Source of the DNA: Bacteroides faecium
GTDB taxonomy: Bacteria > Bacteroidota > Bacteroidia > Bacteroidales > Bacteroidaceae
Direction of reading: 5' to 3'
Length of the DNA stretch: 64,000 bases
Assembly (NCBI RefSeq): GCF_012113595.1
Contig: NZ_CP050831.1
Span: forward strand, 5,394,001 to 5,458,000
Shown: positions 18,511 to 26,749 of the stretch, in pieces
How the letters are laid out: each line of letters starts with the position of its first letter
Numbering within the stretch: the stretch's first letter is position 1
The notes under the pieces: model-generated
What the model was told of the DNA's origin: nothing
The model's database searches: none
The model's input: the letters and a program-made list of their open reading frames with translations, nothing else
Made by a program: the position numbers and the translations under genes

Positions 18511-19728
18511 TTATTTTTGAATTCGACAAAATGACATTAAATAGAAAAAAAACAAAGGACTGCGTTCTATTGGGTTTGAAAAAAACACGATCAACAACAT
18601 CCATACAAACAACCAAGAAAAATACATTCCCCCATACATTTTTTTTAAAGTCTTATAAATTCCAATTAACACACAAGATATGCCTGCTATCCCCCACATA
18701 CGAGCAAAAGTCGCTATACCATTGACACCTACGAAATTGTAGCCAAAATCATCTTTAATATTATAAACACCATATCCCAATGGATAGTAAAGAAGGCGTT
18801 CCAAATTCAATCTAAAGACAGTAAATCTGTCATATTCTATCGTGTCCAACCTCGCATTAGTCGTTCCATAAACATTTGAATTATACAAATAATCATTTAA
18901 TTTTTCTCCGATAAACTCTAATTGAAACACAAAAGGAATGGCACAAATAAAAAATAATAAGAACAAAATCGTTTTGATACGGCCTTCACTATTTCTAATA
19001 TAAAATAAAAGATATAATGCCAGTGCCAAATATCCGGCAGTCGACATTGTTGTCAAAATTGCTATTACATAAATAATTAAATACTTATCTATTTTTACTC
19101 CATAAACTATAGAACGATAGATGATGGCAATAATGCAGATCATGGCAAAAGCCCCGGGTTCCCACATAAAGCCTGAATTTCTGACATATGCCAATCCGGC
19201 TATCGGAGAATAAGTATAAACAAATACATACCACGCAGTCGGTCGGGCTTCCGTATAAAATTCAGCAATGAAACGTCCAAATATGGGAGACAAACTCTCA
19301 AATAAGGATGGTAATAATAACTGCATGCCATAGAATACCAAGGAAATGACCGTTAATACAAATACCCATTTTTCAAAACGGTGCCAGAATGAACTGCCAA
19401 TTATTTTAAATCCCAAATATGATATAGTCAGAGGTATTAAACCACCCAGCACTTTATTGAAGCCCCACGAATCATTAAAAACATTAGAATATAGAAAATT
19501 GATAAAGAACCAATATATACCTATCCCTATAAAAAATGGATCAACTCGTCTCTTTTTTAGCAAAAAAAACGCACAAAACAAGCCAATCAAAGCAAAAGAG
19601 AATGTCTGTTCAAAACAAATTGAAGCAGTATTCGAAATATAAATAAAGAGGAAGAATAGTACAATATTGTCTATAATCTTTTTAGATTTCAGACTATTTG
19701 TACCATATGCTGTTCGGCTTATTCTCAT
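18511..19728 (-). CDS. wzy: O-antigen/capsule polymerase (Wzy)
   Basis: The 405-residue protein is almost entirely hydrophobic, with roughly ten to twelve membrane segments and one larger extracytoplasmic loop (about residues 260-320) rich in Tyr, Asn and Arg. This is the usual Wzy plan, and Wzy sequences are too variable for a motif match. Its start overlaps the end of the flippase gene by 35 bases. Position directly after wzx and the absence of another polymerase candidate support the call. Confidence 0.8.
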   Translation of the reverse strand: MRISRTAYGTNSLKSKKIIDNIVLFFLFIYISNTASICFEQTFSFALIGLFCAFFLLKKRRVDPFFIGIGIYWFFINFLYSNVFNDSWGFNKVLGGLIPLTISYLGFKIIGSSFWHRFEKWVFVLTVISLVFYGMQLLLPSLFESLSPIFGRFIAEFYTEARPTAWYVFVYTYSPIAGLAYVRNSGFMWEPGAFAMICIIAIIYRSIVYGVKIDKYLIIYVIAILTTMSTAGYLALALYLLFYIRNSEGRIKTILFLLFFICAIPFVFQLEFIGEKLNDYLYNSNVYGTTNARLDTIEYDRFTVFRLNLERLLYYPLGYGVYNIKDDFGYNFVGVNGIATFARMWGIAGISCVLIGIYKTLKKMYGGMYFSWLFVWMLLIVFFSNPIERSPLFFFYLMSFCRIQK

Positions 19729-21058
19729 TAGATATGATTTTATAATATTGAATAGGATATATAATTACATATATAAACATCATTATTATACCTGATATTA
19801 CTACTCCATATATTCCCATATATTTCCCCAGAATTATAGCTAGAGGAACATAAATAAAAGGAAGTAAAATAGATATGTAAAATTGGAGCTTTATTTTACC
19901 GATACCATTAATTATACTCAAAAATATGTTTGAGTACATTTGCAACAATAAAAATACAGACAATAGTATCACAAGGGATGTACTTATTTCCATTTTATCA
20001 CCAAGCCATATATTAAAAAAGAATGGTGAAACTATAATCATTATCACAGCCAATAATATAAACCCGCAATAAATCCGAACCAATTTTGACTTTACATTTT
20101 TAATCCAAGCTATATCTTTTTTGGTATAAGCATCTGTCACCGCTGACCAGAAAGGAGTTGTTATTATAGTAAAAGCAAAAAGTAATATTGAAAGATATTT
20201 ATTCACTATATAATATTCAGGAACAGCTTCAGGTCCAACAATATTAGAGATTATAATATTATTACTTTGAAACAGAAAAAGATTAGAAATCTGAATGATA
20301 AAAAAGGCAGCCCCCAATGTCAATATCTGCCGTACCATTTTCTTTTCGAAGAAGCGAAAAGACGGTAAGACCTTCTTAAACCTTCCTCCAAAATATTTAA
20401 AGGTATAAAACACATAGACTAATACAGGAATAACTACCAATATAGATCCTATCCCTATCAAAGAAGATATTTTCCCACTCAAATAAAAAATAAAAATAGT
20501 CAGCAATGAAATAGATTGAATAGCTAAATTCATATTGGACGTGACATCCGGCATTTGAAAAGCCAACAAAACAGACTTAAATATGCCCAAGATGAAATTC
20601 ATACACATCATTAAAACGACTATCAACATTAAAGTATTAATTTCCGAAGCCATATTTACAGGTGCGTTAAAAATCTTATACCAATTGACAAAAGGATATA
20701 TGGCCACAAATATTATCATGATAAAAACAAAAATCAAGATCATGGCAACGTAAGCTGTACTAACAATCTTTTTTGCTTCTATATAATTTTCCTCTGCTAG
20801 AGATTTAGCTAAAAGATTCCTTAATCCTTGTCCAATGCCAATATCAAAAAAGCCAATCCAATTCACTAAAGACATTATTGTAACCCATATACCATACCGT
20901 GTCTTATCCAAACATTCCAAAAACAAAGGGACATACAACATACTTAAAAACAGGCTTGTTCCTTTATTAAGAAACATTCTTGTTATAGCTTTTTTAGCTC
21001 TGACAGTACGCCCATTTCCTGAATTCAGATAATGCAGGGCTCCTTTTATCAAATTCAT
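19694..21058 (-). CDS. wzx: Wzx-type polysaccharide flippase
   Basis: The 454-residue protein has about twelve to fourteen membrane segments and the MATE/PST-type N-terminus (GTSLFLSMLYVPLFLECLDKT, then FFDIGIGQGLRNLLAKSL). It moves the undecaprenyl-linked repeat unit across the inner membrane. It overlaps the polymerase gene and lies 9 bases after wecB. Base composition is strongly AT-rich, as in the rest of the central cassette. Confidence 0.88.
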   Translation of the reverse strand: MNLIKGALHYLNSGNGRTVRAKKAITRMFLNKGTSLFLSMLYVPLFLECLDKTRYGIWVTIMSLVNWIGFFDIGIGQGLRNLLAKSLAEENYIEAKKIVSTAYVAMILIFVFIMIIFVAIYPFVNWYKIFNAPVNMASEINTLMLIVVLMMCMNFILGIFKSVLLAFQMPDVTSNMNLAIQSISLLTIFIFYLSGKISSLIGIGSILVVIPVLVYVFYTFKYFGGRFKKVLPSFRFFEKKMVRQILTLGAAFFIIQISNLFLFQSNNIIISNIVGPEAVPEYYIVNKYLSILLFAFTIITTPFWSAVTDAYTKKDIAWIKNVKSKLVRIYCGFILLAVIMIIVSPFFFNIWLGDKMEISTSLVILLSVFLLLQMYSNIFLSIINGIGKIKLQFYISILLPFIYVPLAIILGKYMGIYGVVISGIIMMFIYVIIYPIQYYKIISNENKPNSIWYK

Positions 21059-21067
21059 TATTATATA

Positions 21068-22219
21068 CTATAACAAAGATTTCACAATCCTTCCGCATGC
21101 CAGTCCGTCTCCGTAAGGATTGACCGCCATACTCATCTTTTTATATGTTTCTGCGTTATCCAACAATATAGAAACTTCATCTACAATCTTATTATAGTCT
21201 GTTCCTACCAATTTCACTGTCCCTGCATCCAATGCCTCCGGACGTTCTGTAGTATCACGCATTACTAATACCGGCTTACCCAGTCCCGGTGCTTCTTCCT
21301 GAATTCCTCCGCTATCGGTTAATACAATTGTTGATTTTTCCATCAGATAAACGAAACTTAAATATTCGAGAGGCTCAATGAAAAACATGTTTTTCAGATT
21401 AGAAAGATTTTCACCAAAGACTTCAAAAATAGGCTTGCGCACATTAGGATTAAGATGCATGGGATACACAAAATCAACCTCAGGATATTTTTGGGTTAGG
21501 TCTTTGATTGCTGTACACATCTGAATGAAACCGTCACCAAAATTCTCCCGACGATGCCCTGTAATGAGTACCAGCTTCTTTCCATCTCTTAAACGACTTA
21601 CGTCATATCCACTTTGTATGAGCGTCTTCTCTAATTCAATATCAAGGAGCGTATCCTTCTTGATTTTCGTAACGACTTGATGTAAGGCGTCAATGACGGT
21701 ATTCCCCGTCACGACAATTGAATCCGGATTTATGGCCTCCTTTAAAAGATTACTTTTACTTAGTAAAGTAGGTGCAAAATTATAAGTAGCAATACGCCCC
21801 GTTATCTGGCGGTTCATTTCTTCTGGCCATGGACTATAAATATTATGTGTGCGAAGCCCTGCTTCCACATGACCTACAGGTATTTGTTGATAAAAAGCTG
21901 CAAGAGCGGCAGCTGTGCTTGTAGTAGTATCTCCATGTACCAATACAATATCAGGTTTCGCCTCTTTCAGAATATCACGCATACCTGTCAATACCCTTGC
22001 CGTCACATCGTAGAGATCTTGTCCCTGTTTCATTATATTTAGATCGAAATCTGGTGCTATTTCAAACAGGTTCAACACTTGGTCAAGCATTTGGCGATGT
22101 TGTCCAGTAACACAGACAATGGTTTGAAAGCTATCAGGGTGTTTCTGAAATTCTTTCACCAATGGTGCCATTTTAATAGCTTCGGGACGAGTCCCGAAGA
22201 CTAACATTATCTTTTTCAT
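21068..22219 (-). CDS. wecB: UDP-N-acetylglucosamine 2-epimerase (non-hydrolysing)
   Basis: This enzyme interconverts UDP-GlcNAc and UDP-ManNAc. Motifs are FGTRPEAIKMAPLV, HVEAGLRTHNIYSPWPEEMNR, TGHRREN and DSGGIQEEAPGLGKPVLVMR. The start MKKIMLVFG at 22219 is chosen because an upstream in-frame Met would extend the gene into wecC, and this start leaves 10 bases. Length is then 383 residues, normal for the family. Together with wecC it supplies UDP-ManNAcA. Confidence 0.95.
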   Translation of the reverse strand: MKKIMLVFGTRPEAIKMAPLVKEFQKHPDSFQTIVCVTGQHRQMLDQVLNLFEIAPDFDLNIMKQGQDLYDVTARVLTGMRDILKEAKPDIVLVHGDTTTSTAAALAAFYQQIPVGHVEAGLRTHNIYSPWPEEMNRQITGRIATYNFAPTLLSKSNLLKEAINPDSIVVTGNTVIDALHQVVTKIKKDTLLDIELEKTLIQSGYDVSRLRDGKKLVLITGHRRENFGDGFIQMCTAIKDLTQKYPEVDFVYPMHLNPNVRKPIFEVFGENLSNLKNMFFIEPLEYLSFVYLMEKSTIVLTDSGGIQEEAPGLGKPVLVMRDTTERPEALDAGTVKLVGTDYNKIVDEVSILLDNAETYKKMSMAVNPYGDGLACGRIVKSLL

Positions 22220-22229
22220 TATACGTGTT

Positions 22230-23435
22230 TTATTTTTTGAAAATACCGCAGAAATCGAGAATAACCTTATCTTCCCGACATTCAAGCGCCCTGAACGGTT
22301 CATGTGCAGTCAGAAAAACGATAATATCAGCCTTTTCGTAAGCATCTCTATAATCAGTGAGTTTAAACACATTGTGTTCCTTCACGTTAGGTTCTACCAC
22401 TAGAATATTGGCATTATTGCAACTTTGCATTACTTTAGTAACAATATATTTAGCTGGTGATTCACGCAAATCATCAATATTGGGTTTAAAAGCAAGCCCC
22501 ATCATAGCCACACAAGGTTTATAGTGATGCTCAAGCTCAAATTTCAGCATCTCGCTCTGTACTTTTTCTGCGCACCAAAATGATTTATAATTATTAATTT
22601 CACGTGCCTGGCTAATGATCTTAGATTCCATTGGAAATTCGGCGGTAATAAAATACGGATCTACGGCAATACAATGCCCTCCTACACCACATCCTGGTTG
22701 CAGAATATTGACGCGTGGATGCTTGTTAGCTAAGTTTATCAGTTCCCATACATTAATACCGGCTTTATCACAAATAAGTGAAAGTTCATTGGCAAAAGCT
22801 ATTTGTACATCACGGCTTGAATTTTCAGTCAATTTACACATTTCAGCAGTTTTGCTATTAGTGCTATGAAGCGTACCATGTACAAACTGACTATAAAAAG
22901 CAATAGCTTTATCAGTAGATTCATCATTTATCCCACCAATGACGCGATCATTGTGTACTAATTCATAAATGACATTACCCGGCAACACACGCTCAGGACA
23001 GTAGGCTATATATATATTATCAATTAATTCGGGACGTTCTGAAAAAATAAGATCTTTCATTTTATCAGTAGTACCCACAGGTGAAGTAGATTCTATAACA
23101 TACAAATCACCCTCTTTCAATAAAGGAAGCACGGCGCGAGTTGCTGATTCCACATATGAAATATCAGGTTCGTGATTTCCTTTAAATGGTGTAGGAACCA
23201 CCATAAAATAGGCATCGCTTACTTCGGGAACAGTGGCAGCTTTCAAGCTACCCGCTTTTACCACTTCTTGCAACATCTCTTCCATACCCGGCTCTATGAT
23301 ATGCAATTTGCCCTGATTGGTCATTTCAACGACTTTCGGATTAATGTCAACTCCGACTACTTGAACACCGTTTTTAGCGGCAATAATGGCTGTAGGCAGG
23401 CCAATATAGCCTAACCCCATAAAACAAGCTTTCAT
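22230..23435 (-). CDS. wecC: UDP-N-acetyl-D-mannosamine dehydrogenase
   Basis: The protein oxidises UDP-ManNAc to UDP-ManNAcA. It shows the Rossmann start MKACFMGLGYIGLPTA, the central dimerisation domain, the catalytic-cysteine block GCGVGGHCIAVDP, and the C-terminal UDP-binding domain with GLAFKPNIDDLRESPA. The start at 23435 follows the family N-terminus, since the 16 residues upstream have no family counterpart. Length is 401 residues. It precedes wecB in the operon. Confidence 0.95.
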   Translation of the reverse strand: MKACFMGLGYIGLPTAIIAAKNGVQVVGVDINPKVVEMTNQGKLHIIEPGMEEMLQEVVKAGSLKAATVPEVSDAYFMVVPTPFKGNHEPDISYVESATRAVLPLLKEGDLYVIESTSPVGTTDKMKDLIFSERPELIDNIYIAYCPERVLPGNVIYELVHNDRVIGGINDESTDKAIAFYSQFVHGTLHSTNSKTAEMCKLTENSSRDVQIAFANELSLICDKAGINVWELINLANKHPRVNILQPGCGVGGHCIAVDPYFITAEFPMESKIISQAREINNYKSFWCAEKVQSEMLKFELEHHYKPCVAMMGLAFKPNIDDLRESPAKYIVTKVMQSCNNANILVVEPNVKEHNVFKLTDYRDAYEKADIIVFLTAHEPFRALECREDKVILDFCGIFKK

Positions 23436-23463
23436 GATTATTTTATTTTGAATATTATTGAAC

Positions 23464-24606
23464 TTACTTATTGAATGGTACATGTATATAGGTCTTATAC
23501 CACTTTCTTCCAGTTAGTTTTTCGTGCTTTACAATGGCTCGATTAATAACAACATGTGAAGTACACCAAAATATCAAGTCGAAAAGAAGCATGAAAGTTG
23601 CATTGATATAAAAAGACAATACAAAATTAGCCGCTACCAAAAACAATGACAACATTAATAATGTGATCATTACAGTGCGTATCCTCATCCCTGTACGTAG
23701 CAATTTATGATGAATATGATTCTTGTCTGGCAGAAAAGGATTACGTCCACTTCTAATACGGGAATAGAATACACGTACAACATCAAGCAATGGAATAAAC
23801 AATGTAGAAATAGTTACCATATTCAAATTCAGCTTGAATGGATCCCAATATTCTTGCTGCATCCAAAAATGAAGAATCAAAAAACTAAGAATATAACCAA
23901 GAGTCAAACTGCCGGCATCTCCCATAAATAGTTTCCGTCCGGATACACTGAATACATTATAATAAAAAAAGGTAATGACAACTCCCAATGTAGCAGAAGC
24001 CAAAAGCGCATGAGTCCACTGCCCCACAAGTGTACACACAATAATAAGCAGCCCTAATGCAATGCAAGTAAGCCCCGAAGCCAAACCATCAATTCCATCT
24101 ATCAGATTAATAGCATTCGTAATGTAGACCACAAGAAAAACAGTCAAAGGCATACCAATAAATGCAGGTATGGCATGAAGTCCTAATAATCCTCCCAAAT
24201 CGTTAATCCAAAGACCGGAAAGGGGAAGAAAAGAGGCGGAAAGAATCTGTACCACAAATTTATACCGATAACTCACTCCTACCAAATCATCCGCTACCCC
24301 GACAAGGTAAAGCAATGTCGTGCCGGCAACAAGGAAAAGATAACGCATGAATAAACAGGATGACCATACAGGCGCAACGGGTTCATTCATGTAATAACGG
24401 ATTCCTGTGATAATACACAAAGATATTAATATAACAGGCAGAAAAGCCAGACCGCCCAAACGAGGAACGGGAGTCTTATGTACTTTACGGGCATCAGGAA
24501 CGTCAAAGAGACGCTTCTTATAAGATATAAATATTATTCTTGGAATAACAATCGTAGCTAATAGTACTGAAAGTAAAAAAGTACCTCCAATATAAATATA
24601 CATCAT
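23464..24606 (-). CDS. undecaprenyl-phosphate sugar-1-phosphate transferase (WecA/MraY family)
   Basis: The 380-residue polytopic protein has about ten membrane segments and all the family signatures: KVHKTPVPRLGG, VADDLVG, NLIDGIDGLASG, FMGDAGSLTLGY and HIHHKLLRTG. It would start repeat-unit synthesis by moving a HexNAc-1-phosphate (GlcNAc or a derivative such as FucNAc) to undecaprenyl phosphate. It comes directly after upxY with 22 bases between them, a position where many Bacteroides loci carry upxZ. Confidence 0.92.
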   Translation of the reverse strand: MMYIYIGGTFLLSVLLATIVIPRIIFISYKKRLFDVPDARKVHKTPVPRLGGLAFLPVILISLCIITGIRYYMNEPVAPVWSSCLFMRYLFLVAGTTLLYLVGVADDLVGVSYRYKFVVQILSASFLPLSGLWINDLGGLLGLHAIPAFIGMPLTVFLVVYITNAINLIDGIDGLASGLTCIALGLLIIVCTLVGQWTHALLASATLGVVITFFYYNVFSVSGRKLFMGDAGSLTLGYILSFLILHFWMQQEYWDPFKLNLNMVTISTLFIPLLDVVRVFYSRIRSGRNPFLPDKNHIHHKLLRTGMRIRTVMITLLMLSLFLVAANFVLSFYINATFMLLFDLIFWCTSHVVINRAIVKHEKLTGRKWYKTYIHVPFNK

Positions 24607-24628
24607 AATAATCTATCGTATTTTAGGC

Positions 24629-25207
24629 TTAATTCTTTTCTCCAACCGGTTCCACATACCCCACCGGCATATCTGCACAAGCACATCCCAACATATTTAA
24701 CCGGACAGCTATTTTACTTTTACCATCTACCATTACAAGTTCCCCTACAAGCCCTGTCAAAGGTCCTTTGACAACACGTACTTTCTCACCACGTGCCAAA
24801 GGAGCGCTATTCATACAAATCGCTTCATCCGAATAATCGAGCATAAAACGAAAACGAGCCATTTGTTCATCAGGAATTACAGTCGGACTACTCTCACCAC
24901 GCATTACCATATACCGGCTGACTGTAGAGAAGGAAAGAACCTCTTTACGTTCTTTCGGATCCGCATGCACAAATACCATCATCGGAAGCAGAACAGATTC
25001 AACCACTTTACGGCGGTCGCTCCATTGATGCACTTCCTGTTGGACCGGTACAAAATTCTCAATCCCCATCTTGGCCAAACGCTCTGCTACTTTCTTCTCG
25101 TGGTGCATACGCACGAGAGCTACATACCAGCGTTTAGAGTGTGCTACGCCTTCCCCTGTCCCAATATTAGGCCCAGCAATTAAAGTTCCTTCTTTTCTTA
25201 GAATCAT
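24629..25207 (-). CDS. upxY: UpxY family capsule transcription antiterminator
   Basis: The 192-residue NusG-related protein has an N-terminal NGN domain (about residues 26-120, beginning KRWYVALVRMHHEKKVAERL) and a C-terminal KOW element (ARGEKVRVVKGPLTGLVGEL). UpxY proteins act at the 5' leader of their own capsule operon to prevent premature termination. It is the first gene after the invertible promoter segment, whose nearer repeat ends 25 bases before its start. No upxZ gene follows. Confidence 0.95.
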   Translation of the reverse strand: MILRKEGTLIAGPNIGTGEGVAHSKRWYVALVRMHHEKKVAERLAKMGIENFVPVQQEVHQWSDRRKVVESVLLPMMVFVHADPKERKEVLSFSTVSRYMVMRGESSPTVIPDEQMARFRFMLDYSDEAICMNSAPLARGEKVRVVKGPLTGLVGELVMVDGKSKIAVRLNMLGCACADMPVGYVEPVGEKN

Positions 25208-25231
25208 ACTTTTTTACCCCTTATGTTTCCA

Positions 25232-25253
25232 TTACTTCTTAGGTAACGGAAAT
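25232..25253 (+). repeat. inverted repeat, upxY-proximal recombination site
   Basis: These 22 bases begin TTACTTCTTAGGTAAC and end GGAAAT and are perfectly inverted at 25493-25514. The unit itself contains opposed TTAC/GTAA arms around a short central spacer, the form of a tyrosine recombinase core site. Confidence 0.9.
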
Positions 25254-25451
25254 ATAGGCGACTGGAAACCTGCCACAATAAGAAGAAGAAATGCATACAA
25301 ATAGGGAAGTTTGGGAGTTTTCTGCCTGATTTACAGAGAAATTCGTTCAGTGCAGACAATAGAAATCATTGAACATGAAGCGATAAAGTTTCATGTTCGG
25401 ATACATTTTTACTATATATTTAAATAAAAAGAGAAAAAAAAGGAAATTTGC

Positions 25452-25483
25452 TTGTACGCTATTAACAATTTTGTCTATATTTG
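25452..25483 (+). promoter_or_regulatory. capsule promoter, pointing away from upxY (OFF)
   Basis: TTG at 25452-25454 and TATATTTG at 25476-25483 are separated by 21 bases, fitting the Bacteroides -33/-7 consensus. The -7 box ends 9 bases inside the invertase-proximal repeat. On the opposite strand of this segment no CAAAnnTA match pointing to upxY was found. Confidence 0.82.
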
Positions 25484-25492
25484 CACCGAATA

Positions 25493-25514
25493 ATTTCCGT
25501 TACCTAAGAAGTAA
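25493..25514 (-). repeat. inverted repeat, invertase-proximal recombination site
   Basis: This is the exact inverse of 25232-25253. It lies 43 bases after the stop codon of the invertase gene. On the minus strand it is preceded by G, completing a GTTAC arm opposite GTAAC. Confidence 0.9.
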
Positions 25515-25557
25515 CAACCGTGCAATTTAACTGAATATCAAGTATTTAATCTACTTA

Positions 25558-26505
25558 TCACAGAATTCCCCTACAATTCCTCACGTAAGAATAATTCAGT
25601 CGGTTTACTTTTGTACGTTCATTAAGGTCAAAGCCTTTCAAATAGATTTGTGTTGTCTTGATAGATTTATGCCCTAGTGATTCACTTATCATTTCAATAG
25701 GGACTCCCCGGTATTTGGCAGTAGTAGCCCAGGAATGCCGGAATGTATAAGAAGTTACGGCTGAACGAACATGTAACTTCCTGGCTAAACTCTTCAGGTC
25801 GTTATTAAAACGACGCAAGGTGGATTGATATTCTTTATAGGCGGCCTCTTCGTCCCGCTTGTTCTTCCCGCTTAATATATAAAAGAGATAATCAGGATAT
25901 TCGGGAAGAACCGACGAGTGGAAATTACGAAGCCGGGAAACAATATCTGACGCCGATTCTAATATTTCCACACTCATGGGAGTTCCTGTCTTGGTACGAT
26001 TGTATTTCAGAATATTCCCTTCCAAGTTAGACTTTTCCAGATGGGCTAAATCGGCAAAGGGCATTCCACAGAATAAAAACAATAAGTTGGCAATAGCCTG
26101 CGTACGGCGTAATCTCTCGGACTGCGGGTCTTTGTAAAGCAACGTGTGCAGTTCGTTTACCGGGATGGCTTTCTTCTGACGAGTATCCACTCCGGTAAAT
26201 ACATCACGAAACAAACGATGCACATAAGGGGTCTGGTGAGCGTCTACCCCTTTATTATATATGCAGCGCAACATTCGCATATAAGTAGAGATAGTGTTAA
26301 GCTTCAAACGACTAGCCAGCAAATAGTTACTGTATCGCCTCAAGTTCACACGAGTAATCTGACTGAATGACACACACGATGTTCCACAAAACATTGTGAA
26401 AGAACGTAGCGCATTCTCATAAACATGTGCTGTAGCATAGCGCCCCTCACGGCGCAAGCACTCCACATAATTGTTTGCACATACGGTAAATCCGTCTTTT
26501 CTCAT
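25558..26505 (-). CDS. tyrosine-type site-specific DNA invertase of the capsule locus
   Basis: The 315-residue protein has an N-terminal SAM-like core-binding domain (to about residue 105) and a C-terminal catalytic domain. The SYTFRHSWATTAKYRG block supplies the second catalytic Arg, SESLGHKSIKTTQIYL supplies the third-box His, and the Tyr nucleophile is in QIYLKGF. As in other Bacteroides relatives, the usual first His of HxxR is Tyr. At residue 146 it has Cys before GMPFADLA, where the fimbrial paralogue has Arg. It lies just upstream of the inverted repeats and presumably flips them. Confidence 0.92.
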   Translation of the reverse strand: MRKDGFTVCANNYVECLRREGRYATAHVYENALRSFTMFCGTSCVSFSQITRVNLRRYSNYLLASRLKLNTISTYMRMLRCIYNKGVDAHQTPYVHRLFRDVFTGVDTRQKKAIPVNELHTLLYKDPQSERLRRTQAIANLLFLFCGMPFADLAHLEKSNLEGNILKYNRTKTGTPMSVEILESASDIVSRLRNFHSSVLPEYPDYLFYILSGKNKRDEEAAYKEYQSTLRRFNNDLKSLARKLHVRSAVTSYTFRHSWATTAKYRGVPIEMISESLGHKSIKTTQIYLKGFDLNERTKVNRLNYSYVRNCRGIL

Positions 26506-26660
26506 AATTTCTAATCTATTAGTTTATAAAATCAGTATGATATTACGAGAAATAGAACGAATTTCCAATTAAAATGGCAATTAACTGAGATTTTCTTATA
26601 AAGTTTTTAATAACCTATACGATTTAATACCAAAATTGGCAGATTAATCAAAAAATGAAC

Positions 26661-26697
26661 AAAAAAAGTCGCTCCCGAATAACAGGAACGACCTTTC
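26661..26697 (-). terminator. terminator of the glmS-purF-carAB operon
   Basis: GTCGCTCC at 26668-26675 pairs imperfectly with GGAACGAC at 26685-26692, and on the minus strand the stem is followed by seven T residues. It lies 53 bases beyond the carB stop. Confidence 0.7.
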
Positions 26698-26749
26698 ATT
26701 TTTTCATTTCAACAGGATGCCATCATTCTATCGAATGCATGCCATCGCA

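Larger units (their letters stand above)
25208..25557. promoter_or_regulatory. invertible capsule promoter region
   Basis: This 350-base gap between the invertase and upxY holds no gene. It contains a 22-bp perfect inverted repeat (25232-25253 and 25493-25514) enclosing 239 bases. Within that segment the only consensus Bacteroides promoter points right, away from upxY. The capsule operon therefore lacks a promoter in the orientation shown, and inversion would place that promoter about 60-70 bases before upxY. Confidence 0.85.

Noticed and set aside
22220..22303. Longer N-terminus for wecB
   Set aside because: The additional residues derive from the wecC 3' end in another frame and have no family counterpart.
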